Of a stretch of 63,563 bases of DNA, positions 6,854 through 15,269 are shown one piece after another. The DNA is from a virus. The DNA lies in the IMG/VR virus record IMGVR_UViG_3300046012_000215, positions 1 to 63,563 of that record; one strand, 5' to 3'. Positions within the stretch are counted from its first letter, which is position 1. The number at the start of each line of letters is the position of its first letter. Both the position numbers and the translations under genes were made by a program. Under the pieces are notes generated by a model. The model did not search any database, was not told the origin of the DNA, and saw only the letters and a program-made list of their open reading frames with translations.

Positions 6854-8714
6854 TGAACTGATCGGTAGCTTATTTAGTGGAACAGCAGAGCCTACTGGAT
6901 GGTTAGCTCCAACTGAGTTTCCTGATTTCTCTAACTATCCAAAGGAGGCTCATTTTGGATTCGACTCCGAAACAACTTCAAAAGATCCGAATAGTGCTAG
7001 GCCCGTCGGAATCTCCATCTGTACACCCGACTTTAAAACGTATTACTTTCCTTTCGGCCATCGAGGTGGAGGGAATCTTGACGAAAAGTCTGTACTTAGA
7101 TGGGCCCAAACAAATTTGGCTGGAAGACATCTCTCAATCCTCAACGCAAAGTATGACGTACGTGTTTGTTCTAGGTGGGGTCTTGACTTCGAGGAAAAGG
7201 ATATTCAAGTTCATGATCCGGCTTTTAAGGCGGCTCTATTGGATGAAAATAGAAGACGCTTTAATCTTCGTGACTTATCGCTCGAGATTATCGGTGACGG
7301 GAAACTCGACCTTGAAGAACCGAAATCAAATATCGCCGATCTCCCAGCATCAGAGGTGGGGCATTATGCGGAGCGTGACGCTCTGTTACACCTTAGACTC
7401 GATGTTGCTCAACAAGTGGAAATTAACAATCAAGGACTTGAAAAAGTATGCGAACTGGAGGACGGATTAATCTTCTCTACTGTAGGTATGGAGTCTACAG
7501 CAGCCTTAATAGATAGACCAAAGTTAGAGCAATGGATCAGAGAAGTTGATTTAACTCACCAAGCAGCGATCTTAGAACTTCATCGAATTACTGGATTAAA
7601 GATAAATCCTAACTCCACTAAAGACTTAACCAAATTATTCAATGTTCTAAGCATCGCTTTACCTAAGAGAGAAGAAGAATTAGGCGGTGGAGAAACTTTT
7701 GAAGAAGAGTATCTTTCTAAAGTTAATCATCCTTGCGTTAAACTAGTCATAGCTGCCCGAAAGTTACATTCACTAAATTCAAAATACTTCAAAAAATATC
7801 TTAAGAATCTTGATCATAATAACATTCTGAGATATTCTCTTCATCAATTAAGAGGTGATGAATTTGGTACTGTTACAGGGAGATACGCCTCTGCTGCCCC
7901 CTCTTCTGGTGGCTGCAATATAACTCAGGTTATGAAAGTTGAATCACAACTTGAAGAAGAAGATATTGCTAAATGGATAGTTCGAGAGCTTTTTATTCCA
8001 GAGCCTGGAAAATTCTATGTCTCAGCAGACGCTAGTCAAATAGAGTTTAGATGGTTCGCTCACTACTCAAAATCTCAGAAACTCATTAAAGATTATTGCA
8101 CTGATCCTCTAATGGATTTTCATCAATTAGTGGCTAACATGCTAGGTCAGAAGAGAAAGGACGCGAAGCACAATAATTTCGGGAAATTGTATACGATGGG
8201 GGTAGTGAAGTTAGCTAGAAAACTAGGAATGTCTTGCAACTGCGGCTGCGCTATTGATCGACAGTGGAATAAAGCAGAACATCGGTCAGAGTGTAAAATG
8301 CAGCAAGCTTTCAAAATATCTAAAGAGTATGATGAGAAGTTTCCTGAAGCTCAAAAGCTTTCAAAAGAAGCCATGAGTGTGGCTAAAAACCGCGGCTATG
8401 TCCGAACAATCATGGGGCGCCGAAGACGGTACCCCACCGGCGAGAGACTTCATTCAGCTTTAAATGCCATTATCCAAGGAACTGCGGCTGATACTTTAAA
8501 AGTAAAAATTTTTGAAACTTGGAGAAATAGAAAGTTTCTTGGAATAACACCTAGAGCCTGCGTGCACGATGAAATCGATGGAGATATCGAAGATCCGTCC
8601 AAGGCTAAGGAGTTTAAGGAGCTGCTCGAGGCACCGGATGAAAGAATTCCGTGCCGCGTTCCACTGATTTGGCAAGTAGAAACTGGAAAAAATTGGAGAG
8701 AGTGTACTGAATAA
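6831..8714 (+). CDS. Family A DNA polymerase with 3'-5' exonuclease domain
   Basis: Phage replicative DNA polymerase, 627 residues. The N-terminal exonuclease domain has Exo I FDSETT, Exo II LNAKYDVRV and Exo III YAERDALLHL. The polymerase domain has motif A SADASQIEFRW (about residue 398), motif B RKDAKHNNFGKLYTMG (about 440) and motif C CVHDEID (about 576). There is a Cys-rich insertion after motif B (MSCNCGC...CKMQ) that may bind zinc and is not usual in PolA. No 5'-3' exonuclease domain. The start overlaps the deaminase gene by 23 bases. Confidence 0.95.
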   Translation: MKRLSSSSELIGSLFSGTAEPTGWLAPTEFPDFSNYPKEAHFGFDSETTSKDPNSARPVGISICTPDFKTYYFPFGHRGGGNLDEKSVLRWAQTNLAGRHLSILNAKYDVRVCSRWGLDFEEKDIQVHDPAFKAALLDENRRRFNLRDLSLEIIGDGKLDLEEPKSNIADLPASEVGHYAERDALLHLRLDVAQQVEINNQGLEKVCELEDGLIFSTVGMESTAALIDRPKLEQWIREVDLTHQAAILELHRITGLKINPNSTKDLTKLFNVLSIALPKREEELGGGETFEEEYLSKVNHPCVKLVIAARKLHSLNSKYFKKYLKNLDHNNILRYSLHQLRGDEFGTVTGRYASAAPSSGGCNITQVMKVESQLEEEDIAKWIVRELFIPEPGKFYVSADASQIEFRWFAHYSKSQKLIKDYCTDPLMDFHQLVANMLGQKRKDAKHNNFGKLYTMGVVKLARKLGMSCNCGCAIDRQWNKAEHRSECKMQQAFKISKEYDEKFPEAQKLSKEAMSVAKNRGYVRTIMGRRRRYPTGERLHSALNAIIQGTAADTLKVKIFETWRNRKFLGITPRACVHDEIDGDIEDPSKAKEFKELLEAPDERIPCRVPLIWQVETGKNWRECTE

Positions 8715-8726
8715 AGAAAGGAATTA

Positions 8727-9107
8727 ATGAGACTAACTGAATTTAAGAAAATGATTCACGGCGAACTGCCTAAAATAGTTTGCCTTTGTGGTTCAACTAA
8801 GTTCTATAAGCAGTTCATGCAGGCTAATTTTGAAGAGACAATGAAAGGTAATATAGTTCTTTCAGTTGGTTTTTTCATGCACAGTGCTCATGAATTAGAT
8901 TGGACTAAGCGAGAGCACGGAGAAACCATCGGAATCACTGCTGAAGAAAAGATAGCTCTAGATGAGCTACATAAGAGAAAAATCGACTTATGTGATGAGG
9001 TTCTAGTTTTAAACGTGGGTGGCTACATCGGTGAGTCGACATTCAGTGAAATAGCTTATGCAAAGCATCACTATAAAGTAGTGAGGTATTTAGAATGCGA
9101 ATCTTAG
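8727..9107 (+). CDS. Nucleoside 2-deoxyribosyltransferase / DNPH1-like hydrolase
   Basis: A 126-residue protein of the NDT/Rcl superfamily: N-terminal strand IVCLCGSTKFYKQF, central DE(V)LVLNVGGYIGESTFSEIAYA with the likely catalytic Glu, then a terminal strand VVRYLE. Members cleave the N-glycosidic bond of deoxynucleoside monophosphates (DNPH1/Rcl prefers 5-hydroxymethyl-dUMP) or exchange bases. In this operon it could clear an unwanted deaminated hydroxymethyl nucleotide. The family call is good; the substrate is inferred from context. Confidence 0.75.
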   Translation: MRLTEFKKMIHGELPKIVCLCGSTKFYKQFMQANFEETMKGNIVLSVGFFMHSAHELDWTKREHGETIGITAEEKIALDELHKRKIDLCDEVLVLNVGGYIGESTFSEIAYAKHHYKVVRYLECES

Positions 9108-10087
9108 TGACAGGTTATACGACGAGAATGTTTAATTCAGACAGAATTCAAAGAGATTATGTTACGTTCTCTTATGTTCTTGTTGAGATGTTAAAAGAAA
9201 TGGGGCACGTAGTCGATCACCGAAGAATTAATATCGGAGAAGAAATCGGTTATTGTTATGACTACGCTTTTTGTGGAGTGGCTCCTTTAAGCTCTATTAC
9301 CTCAGGCAGAGTTCCTGAAACTCATTATGTCATGGATCAAATGCCTGGTCGTCATGCTGTATATGCTGATGATTGGAGTTTTTGTGGATTTGGAAATTCT
9401 GTTAGATATTCTTTAGAGAAGTGGGAAGGCTACTTAAAGTATAAGAATTTTCCATACGACCCAAAGGCTTTAGAAGTTACCAAAAAATCTTTACAGCGTA
9501 TGATGAATCTTCCTGATGCTCCAGTTTTAGCCCCGATGTTCCCATGGGGAAAGCATAGTATGTTGATGGAAAATAACTATGAGGCTACTCTATGGACGAT
9601 AGACCCGAGCCCATGGGTAAAGTTTCCTGACATTCAAGTTCCAGAAGTGTCTAACAAGAAAATTCAATGGGTGATGGCTGCTTTGTCTGATCACACACCT
9701 TGGATAAGAAAGCAAAAATTTAGTCTCCCCATTACTTATGTTGGAAATGCTCGAATGCATTCTGGTGTAGTTCTCAAGGAAGACGCTGTGGTTCAGCTCT
9801 TTGCTGATAGCTATGGAGCACTGTCAGTAGGGTATCCTTCTGCAGGCTCCGGGTGGTGGAGAACACGTTATCTTAATGCCGCTTGGGGTGAGACTTTAAT
9901 CTACTGCGATTCTAAAGATCAAATTACTATGGGAGCTTCATACCAAGGAACTGCAGAGTATTTTGAGAATCTCTCAAGTCAATCTGAATATGCTAGCGCT
10001 GTTCAAAGTCAAATTTCTTGGTTGAACAATAGCATCGGCACTAAAGAAACCGCAATAAATAAACTGAAGAGGTTAATCAAAGAATGA
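9095..10087 (+). CDS. Putative GT-B-like glycosyltransferase
   Basis: A 330-residue protein that looks like a GT-B-fold glycosyltransferase: a first Rossmann strand MRILVTGYTT, a helix then MLKEMGHVVDHRRI, a YDYAFCGVAP strand, YADDWSF, and a C-terminal sugar-nucleotide-like half with SVGYPSAGSGWWRTRYLNAAWGETLIYCD followed by a helix EYFENLSSQSEY. This second half follows the pattern by which many phage glycosyltransferases place an aromatic/Arg-rich loop before a GxxxxY(C)D strand. It overlaps the previous gene by 13 bases in the nucleotide-modification operon. A sugar transfer to hydroxymethylated DNA is an attractive role; the family call itself rests on visual pattern only. Confidence 0.5.
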   Translation: MRILVTGYTTRMFNSDRIQRDYVTFSYVLVEMLKEMGHVVDHRRINIGEEIGYCYDYAFCGVAPLSSITSGRVPETHYVMDQMPGRHAVYADDWSFCGFGNSVRYSLEKWEGYLKYKNFPYDPKALEVTKKSLQRMMNLPDAPVLAPMFPWGKHSMLMENNYEATLWTIDPSPWVKFPDIQVPEVSNKKIQWVMAALSDHTPWIRKQKFSLPITYVGNARMHSGVVLKEDAVVQLFADSYGALSVGYPSAGSGWWRTRYLNAAWGETLIYCDSKDQITMGASYQGTAEYFENLSSQSEYASAVQSQISWLNNSIGTKETAINKLKRLIKE

Positions 10088-10212
10088 CTTTAGAATCTGA
10101 TCCTCCACACAAAGCACCTAAACCAAATTTAGATGTGGTCAGAACTCAACTATTAAAGATAACAGCTTATTTAAAAGAAAAAGTCTGGAATAAGGAAAAG
10201 AAGGATGAATGA
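10084..10212 (+). CDS. Small Lys-rich protein, 42 residues
   Basis: Unrecognised short gene starting at an ATGA overlap with the glycosyltransferase stop and ending eight bases inside the next gene. The product begins MTLESDPPHKAPKPN and ends in a Lys/Glu-rich tail. The tight coupling on both sides argues that it is translated. Confidence 0.55.
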   Translation: MTLESDPPHKAPKPNLDVVRTQLLKITAYLKEKVWNKEKKDE

Positions 10213-10717
10213 AGCAGCTTATGTCTCTACGATTTCTTCAAAGATTGAAGAAGAATTAGGTGGTAAAATCTTTAAGTTAGCTGATCGAGCTACATTAGGT
10301 TTACCAGACTCATTTCATATCTTCAAAGGGCTCACTACTTTCTTAGAGTTTAAGATCAGTACTTTTTATGCCACTAAGCCAACACATCAACAGGTGTATC
10401 CTTGGAGAACAATAAAAAAAGATCTTAGGCAATTTGAAGTCTGTAGGCAGATGTCAAAACATACTCTAGTCTTATACATGATCTATTACTTCGAGATCAA
10501 GTATACTGCTGTTTTGAGTATTAATGAGATTCTAGCTCTTAAACCTGCTGATGAATATGCTCCAATTCCTTGGACTGCCGAAAAAAGTTCTGTTCGTTTT
10601 GGACACGGTATTCCTCAACTAAAAGAAAAATTAGAGTCTTATAGAAAGGGACTTTATGTCAGAGAATCAGCAGGGCCAGACTATATCCCCGGAGAAAGCC
10701 GTTCTCGAGTTTCATAA
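10205..10717 (+). CDS. PD-(D/E)XK family nuclease
   Basis: A 170-residue protein with the core LPDSFHIFKGLTTFLEFK: Asp in PD, then Glu-x-Lys about 12 residues later, followed by a Gln in DLRQFEV and a hydrophobic strand. This arrangement is typical of VRR-NUC/Holliday-junction-resolvase-like PD-(D/E)XK nucleases in phages. Likely roles are resolving recombination junctions or branched DNA before packaging. Its 3' end overlaps the MazG-like gene by about 60 bases. Confidence 0.75.
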   Translation: MNEAAYVSTISSKIEEELGGKIFKLADRATLGLPDSFHIFKGLTTFLEFKISTFYATKPTHQQVYPWRTIKKDLRQFEVCRQMSKHTLVLYMIYYFEIKYTAVLSINEILALKPADEYAPIPWTAEKSSVRFGHGIPQLKEKLESYRKGLYVRESAGPDYIPGESRSRVS

Positions 10718-11099
10718 GAAGTATGGTCACTTTATCAGGGAAAGAGCTGGTATTCCAAATCAAGCCATCAAAGACCTTAGATTGAGATTAATCCTAGAAG
10801 AATGTAATGAGATGGTAACCGCCCTCATTAGAGATGATGTCACTGAAATTGCAGATGGAGGAGCTGATTTAGTGTATGTTGTCGTAGGAACTTTAATATC
10901 ATATGGAATTCCATTTGACAGAATCTTCCAAGAAGTTCATCGATCCAACATGACTAAGACCAATTCTAAAGCAGTTGAAGGTGAGAAGTATGGTACGAAG
11001 ACTCCTAAAGGAACGGACTACATTCCTCCGGATATTAAAGGAATTCTAAACTTACCTATAGAGTCGACAGCACTGGAAGAACTCTATAACATTACATAA
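10656..11099 (+). CDS. MazG-like all-alpha NTP pyrophosphohydrolase
   Basis: A 147-residue member of the all-alpha NTP pyrophosphatase superfamily (MazG, dUTPase, dCTPase-like). The metal-binding pattern is seen in LILEECNEM and, about 24 residues on, in EIADGGADLVYVVVGT. These enzymes hydrolyse (d)NTPs to NMP and PPi. Its place at the end of an operon with a probable dCMP hydroxymethylase suggests dCTP (or dUTP) removal, the job of T4 gp56, but sequence alone does not give the substrate. Last gene before the convergent terminator. Confidence 0.85.
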   Translation: MSENQQGQTISPEKAVLEFHKKYGHFIRERAGIPNQAIKDLRLRLILEECNEMVTALIRDDVTEIADGGADLVYVVVGTLISYGIPFDRIFQEVHRSNMTKTNSKAVEGEKYGTKTPKGTDYIPPDIKGILNLPIESTALEELYNIT

Positions 11100-11107
11100 A
11101 CAACAAA

Positions 11108-11142
11108 AGCCCGTAGCCTACCAGGTTCGATAGGCTACGGGT
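11108..11142. terminator. Bidirectional terminator between convergent operons
   Basis: The arms CCCGTAGCCTA and TAGGCTACGGG (11110-11120 and 11131-11141) enclose a 10-base loop. On the minus strand the stem is followed by CTTTTGTT, a good U-tract, so it should stop the late operon; on the plus strand the following GTGTCGTTT is weaker. Confidence 0.85.
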
Positions 11143-11187
11143 GTCGTTTGAGTGAGTATTTAAGTGAATCAGGTCAATCCAAGGAGT

Positions 11188-11235
11188 GTGTGCGTAATGT
11201 TTAATGAGTTATTATATAGCCACCGGGTCGCACAA
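11188..11235. promoter_or_regulatory. GTGTGCG...CGCACA dyad, copy 1
   Basis: GTGTGCGT (from 11188) and CGCACAA (11229-11235) form an inverted repeat with arm centres about 41 bases apart and an AT-rich TTATTATATAG core. Two further copies lie at 28830-28880 and 62588-62637. This copy lies between two converging operons, so a simple promoter role is not obvious. It could bind a phage regulator or architectural protein. Confidence 0.55.
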
Positions 11236-11244
11236 GATTAAAAC

Positions 11245-11625
11245 TTATGCTTGAGCCGAGGTAAGTGGAGCATTTACTGTGAAAAGGCCTGCATTGAATC
11301 CAGCTTGAGCAGTCATGTAACCTTCTAAACCAGCCTGAGCAGCCACCAAGTACTCATTGACCTTCGTGAGTACAGCTGGATCAACACCAGTCTGATTTTT
11401 CAAAATACTCAGTCCGCCGATCAAAGCCCCATATCCTGCTTGAATGTCAGTGGCTATAGGCGCCTTTCCTCGTATAGCTGACAATAGAGGGTTTACTGAA
11501 GCCTCAACTCCAGAAGCAATTGCTGCTGAATTAGCGGGAATTACACCACTAGCTCCAAGAACATTTAAAGCTATGTTTCCACCAAGTTCAGCTAGAGAGG
11601 CGATCTCTGACCAGTTAATCTGCAT
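11245..11625 (-). CDS. Unknown Ala/Gly-rich protein at end of lysis region
   Basis: A 126-residue protein, rich in Ala, Gly, Ile and Leu, with hydrophobic helices (GGNIALNVLGASGVIPANSAAIASG and later segments) but few charged residues. No family recognised. It is the last gene of the late operon and begins one base before the lipoprotein stop. A membrane-associated lysis or virion function is possible. Confidence 0.65.
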   Translation of the reverse strand: MQINWSEIASLAELGGNIALNVLGASGVIPANSAAIASGVEASVNPLLSAIRGKAPIATDIQAGYGALIGGLSILKNQTGVDPAVLTKVNEYLVAAQAGLEGYMTAQAGFNAGLFTVNAPLTSAQA

Positions 11626-11990
11626 TATTTGCCTCCTAATAGATTCTGAACGTTAGTCTGAGCTGAGGTTACATTCGCTATGGCAGTCTGAGCAGAAGCC
11701 TGCGTACCGGTTCCATTATGATAAGCTAAGTAAACAGGATTCGCGACAGTTAGAGAACTTTGAAGAGCATTCAAAGCGGTAACTTCAATAGCAGTAGGAG
11801 AAAATAAACCTGCTTTCTGATTAGTTTGAAGCTTATTATAGAAAGCATTCGCAGAAGCTAAAGTCTCTCCAAGTTGCTGATCAATTGAGTTTTGATAACC
11901 AGGAGCCAGGGGCACGGGCGGTGCTGTAACCGTCTTACAACCACTGGCAAATACTAAAATTAAGAGAAGTAGGCCTTTAGTGAACTTCAT
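11625..11990 (-). CDS. Small lipoprotein, possible outer-membrane spanin
   Basis: A 121-residue protein with a clear lipoprotein signal: MKFTKG, hydrophobic LLLLILVFA and lipobox FASGC with Cys at residue 18. The mature part starts with a Pro-rich stretch (APPVPLAP) and continues as helices with Gln and Ala. It lies next to the endolysin and holin-like genes, where Gram-negative phages place spanins, so an o-spanin role is possible. No matching inner-membrane spanin was identified with confidence. Confidence 0.7.
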   Translation of the reverse strand: MKFTKGLLLLILVFASGCKTVTAPPVPLAPGYQNSIDQQLGETLASANAFYNKLQTNQKAGLFSPTAIEVTALNALQSSLTVANPVYLAYHNGTGTQASAQTAIANVTSAQTNVQNLLGGK

Positions 11991-12345
11991 TTGTAGGGGT
12001 CTCCTTAATTACTTCAGGTTGAGGGCTTAAAGGCGGTTTAGTGGATTGGTCTTTAACTTCAGATTTAAACTTATTTTGAAGCATATTAGAGCCTACGCCA
12101 ATAATGGTACCAGCAACTGTAGAGTCTAGATTAAATTTCTTAGACACGCAGAGCATAGCGCAGCCAATTAGTAAGACCAATATAGCTGTAGGTTGTTCTT
12201 CTAACCTATTTAATCCTTCTATAAAGGAGTTAAAATCTGCTTTAGTTCTTAAGACTATCAAAAGAGCGATTACTGACCAAATGTAACCCAGAAGAACGAA
12301 AGGGTGAATAGTCACCCCTCCTCCTATAGTTTGTAAGCTATTCAC
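11977..12345 (-). CDS. Putative holin
   Basis: A 122-residue protein with two clear transmembrane segments (about residues 16-33, FVLLGYIWSVIALLIVLR, and 53-68, AILVLLIGCAMLCVSK), a possible third weak segment (VAGTIIGVGSN) and a hydrophilic Lys/Pro-rich C-terminus. The size, topology and overlap with the endolysin start (ATG within its stop region) fit a holin, which would release the endolysin to the periplasm. No holin family recognised from sequence. Confidence 0.6.
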   Translation of the reverse strand: MNSLQTIGGGVTIHPFVLLGYIWSVIALLIVLRTKADFNSFIEGLNRLEEQPTAILVLLIGCAMLCVSKKFNLDSTVAGTIIGVGSNMLQNKFKSEVKDQSTKPPLSPQPEVIKETPTNEVH

Positions 12346-12848
12346 ACGTCCTCCGAGCTGAGGTACTTACCACGTAAAATTGAAAATCGGTCCAATAGAG
12401 TTTCAAGGGAATGACCACCGGCCTGAGCAAAATTATTACCTGGGAAGCTAGCCCAAATATTAGAGCAAGATTCTACAGCTCCTTGAAAGTCCCCAGAATC
12501 AACTTTAATCAATCCACCTTTTTCTTCAATTTGCTTTAAAGTTACAGCATCTTGAGAAGATGGTGAAAAATCAGGTAGATTAAGAGAGATTCTATAGATC
12601 GCCCAGTATCTGTAAAGCAATTGATATCTACCAGAAGCCGTAGAGAACAAGTTCGGAGCTTTAACTAATTTAGCTCGTCTATGGGCAAAAGGATGATCTG
12701 AAAAATTACTAAAGATTTCAGCGCCCTCAGGACCATTGATTATGACATCATAACCATCACATTTAGTGATTGATGATCGGCTTGTTCCTTCACTCCACGC
12801 TATAAGGTCTAAGAATGATTTCCTATTTAATGCGCTGCCAATTAGCAT
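12342..12848 (-). CDS. Endolysin, lambda gpR-like lytic transglycosylase
   Basis: Cell-wall-degrading enzyme closely patterned on lambda endolysin R. It shows FLDLIAWSEGT with the catalytic Glu at residue 20, the GYDVI...G.EIF..FSDHP segment, the GRYQLLYRYW core and LPDFSPSSQDAVTLKQI, then CSNIWASFPG. The length, 168 residues, is close to lambda's 158. Soluble, with no signal peptide, so it depends on a holin. It overlaps both neighbours in the lysis cassette. Confidence 0.93.
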   Translation of the reverse strand: MLIGSALNRKSFLDLIAWSEGTSRSSITKCDGYDVIINGPEGAEIFSNFSDHPFAHRRAKLVKAPNLFSTASGRYQLLYRYWAIYRISLNLPDFSPSSQDAVTLKQIEEKGGLIKVDSGDFQGAVESCSNIWASFPGNNFAQAGGHSLETLLDRFSILRGKYLSSEDV

Positions 12849-13314
12849 AAATCCACTTTATCGCTCCCGTACTAAAGATAGTTCCGCCTAACCACTTAGC
12901 CCACTTAAATAGTTTAGACCATTTTTTGTTAGATTCATTCTGAGATATTTGTTTACCTTCATTTTTACCTAAAATTCTATTTACTTTACCAATTAGGTCA
13001 ATGGCTAGAGATTCAAATCTAGCTGTGCTACTATGAAGGTCTCCAATTCTACCTAGCATGGCTTCACTGGCTACAGCGGCTTTACCAGCATCTAGTCGAG
13101 CCTCACTACAAGTAGAATCTATTCTTTGAAGTCGAATCCGATCTTCAGAATGCTCTCTTTCAATTTTAGCGATTCTAGTATCAACTATACCTAAAATTGT
13201 CATAGTGATCGTAGCTTCCATAGATTTACATTCTTTCTCAATTTGAGTTTTAAGAGCAGGAAGCAAATCATTCTCAACAAGCCTCTTTATGTGTTCAATA
13301 TCTCTTTGATCCAT
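12823..13314 (-). CDS. Coiled-coil protein with C-terminal membrane-binding segment
   Basis: A 163-residue protein. A long charged helical region (DIEHIKRLVENDLLPALKTQIEKE and following) suggests a coiled coil. The last 30 residues (KLFKWAKWLGGTIFSTGAIKWIYANW) form an aromatic, basic, membrane-seeking segment. This layout resembles XhlA-type lysis accessory proteins. It precedes and overlaps the endolysin gene, so a lysis role is likely. Confidence 0.6.
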   Translation of the reverse strand: MDQRDIEHIKRLVENDLLPALKTQIEKECKSMEATITMTILGIVDTRIAKIEREHSEDRIRLQRIDSTCSEARLDAGKAAVASEAMLGRIGDLHSSTARFESLAIDLIGKVNRILGKNEGKQISQNESNKKWSKLFKWAKWLGGTIFSTGAIKWIYANWQRIK

Positions 13315-13349
13315 GCTTCCTACTTTTGGCTCTACTTACTATTTTCTTA

Positions 13350-15269
13350 TTACTTAATTATTATGCTGACACTTATATCACCAGTTAGCACTGAACCTCC
13401 ATCAGGTGATGGAGTACCTGCCGGTTCCACCGCCCCGATACTGGGCGGGTTAGGCCGCGTCACACCGTAGTAGTCCGCCGTCCATCCCCCCGTCGCCAAT
13501 CCTGCCGCAATCGCAGGCGACGCTCCCAGGCAAGATTCCGCTTCAACCACGCACGGATACGACCCTCCGCTCACAAGGGCGTCCAAGGCGGATTCCGGGG
13601 GCCAGGAACCTTGCACAGGCTCTCCGGTAAGGAATGGGTCGGTAGTGATAATGGTGGGGCCCGGTGTAGACCCGTTGCGAATCCCATACTCGACGTTATG
13701 ACCAGAGACGACATGAATACTGGAATCTGTGTGGTAAAACAGGCCAGGAGCTTCGCTGACGGGCGCGGTGTACCCAAGCATAACCATGTTTTGAAACATC
13801 AGCGATGCCGTGTCGCAGTTGTTGGCAACAATGCAACTTAGGTCGAAGATCGTTGCTCCGGTGACGAACATCGTGATGCTGTTGAACAGCGTTGTCGAAC
13901 CGGAGTTGGTCGAGTAGGGGAACTGGTCTCCCGCCGCGCGGCAGAAGTTCGACAGATAGCTCCCTCCCAGGCCCGTGCCAACATTGAAGCTCTGCGCCGC
14001 GCCGGGAAGCAACGCGGACATACGCGAACAGTTGCCGCCGATGAGAAGATTCTGGAAGAGATTGTTCGAACCTGCGTCGGTGCTGAACTTTACCTGCGCC
14101 CCCATGTTTCCGTAAGAAAGCAGATTGGTAACGGTCAAATTGTGGACCAGTGCTTCGGGGCCTAGACCGCAGTCTTTGGAGTTGTATTCACACAATCCAT
14201 GGTCCCAACTGAATGCCGCCCACTGCGTTACGAAAGTGTGGCCCTGCCCGCTCCATGTGTCTCCGAACCCATTCGATGCCGAGTCGTAGCACGCACGCGC
14301 GGGCCACTGCGAGTGCGTGATGGGATATTCCTCGTAGCACCCCTGCCCCACAAAGTCGACGTAACTGGCCGTCATCGTCGCTCCCGTACCGTTGGGACCG
14401 GAGTTGCCGTCGTCGAAATTCCAACCCGCCTGCGCGTTGAATGCGAAGAGCACGCGCGTTGCGACTGTTCCCACGCCTATTGGCCCTATGATCCCAGAGC
14501 CGGAGCATCCGTCGATGTAGACATCCTGCAACGTTAGATTAGTCGTGGTTGCGGAAGTCGTGAGGCAATTGTCCGCATAGTCGTCGAGCGGTTGATTGTT
14601 GGCGCATCCGACAGGATAGGAGGGAGACCCGTTGCGAGTGCAGTTGCCGCTCCATGCCGAACCGTTCCAATGCTGGTTATGCGTAGTGAGTTCGATCCCC
14701 TTGATTGTGCAGCCATGGCAGCCTGAAAGCACCAATCCGGATTGCAAACTGAATCCCATGAATATCTGGGTCAGATTCGACGTGTAGGGCCACACTTTTG
14801 CAGGATTACAGGAATAGACCCCTGCCGCGCACGCACCCAGAATGGTCGTGTTGTCTGGGATTTGCGGGTTGGAGCATCCATAGGAACCAACCGCGTAACA
14901 AGGGGCCGGGTCGCCGAATGCGCTGCTGGTGGGGTTGATCCATCCCATGCGGCAAGGCCCCGTCACGGCATTGGTGCCTAACGGCGCACAGCCGAATATC
15001 TCCACAGTGTCCCCCGGAGCGCTGACCCACCCCAGCGAGGGTGCACCCAGTCCGGAGAAATCGTCCCACATGAACTGCAACTGGGAAAATGCGCAGGGCT
15101 GATTGGTGCCGGAACCGGGATCGGGGGCGTTGGCTTGTCCATTACAATGTCCTGCGGGGACATTGGCCGAATAGCGCGTCCCGCCATCTGCGCGGACAAA
15201 CCAGGTCGAAGCGCACGCGGGCAGCGCACACAGCAGCAGCGCGAGGGGGAGGAGGCATCTTATTTGCAT
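13350..15269 (-). CDS. Secreted beta-helix-like, Cys-rich protein (tailspike or adhesin type)
   Basis: A 639-residue protein starting with a Sec signal peptide (MQIRCLLPLALLLCALPACAS). The mature part is rich in Gly, Asn, Ser and Cys with repeated short strands (LTLQDVYIDGCSGSGIIG, NLTVTNLLSYGNM, NNLFQNLLIGGN), as in right-handed beta-helix proteins such as tailspikes or pectate-lyase-like domains. The composition is GC-rich like an acidobacterial gene, except for the last 22 codons, which are AT-rich. An export signal is odd for a tail spike; host-surface adhesin or depolymerase roles are possible. Confidence 0.75.
   Translation of the reverse strand: MQIRCLLPLALLLCALPACASTWFVRADGGTRYSANVPAGHCNGQANAPDPGSGTNQPCAFSQLQFMWDDFSGLGAPSLGWVSAPGDTVEIFGCAPLGTNAVTGPCRMGWINPTSSAFGDPAPCYAVGSYGCSNPQIPDNTTILGACAAGVYSCNPAKVWPYTSNLTQIFMGFSLQSGLVLSGCHGCTIKGIELTTHNQHWNGSAWSGNCTRNGSPSYPVGCANNQPLDDYADNCLTTSATTTNLTLQDVYIDGCSGSGIIGPIGVGTVATRVLFAFNAQAGWNFDDGNSGPNGTGATMTASYVDFVGQGCYEEYPITHSQWPARACYDSASNGFGDTWSGQGHTFVTQWAAFSWDHGLCEYNSKDCGLGPEALVHNLTVTNLLSYGNMGAQVKFSTDAGSNNLFQNLLIGGNCSRMSALLPGAAQSFNVGTGLGGSYLSNFCRAAGDQFPYSTNSGSTTLFNSITMFVTGATIFDLSCIVANNCDTASLMFQNMVMLGYTAPVSEAPGLFYHTDSSIHVVSGHNVEYGIRNGSTPGPTIITTDPFLTGEPVQGSWPPESALDALVSGGSYPCVVEAESCLGASPAIAAGLATGGWTADYYGVTRPNPPSIGAVEPAGTPSPDGGSVLTGDISVSIIIK

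Noticed and set aside
6955-7470. 171-residue ORF within the polymerase gene
   Set aside because: Alternative frame of the exonuclease domain of the polymerase; no ribosome-binding site or recognisable motifs.
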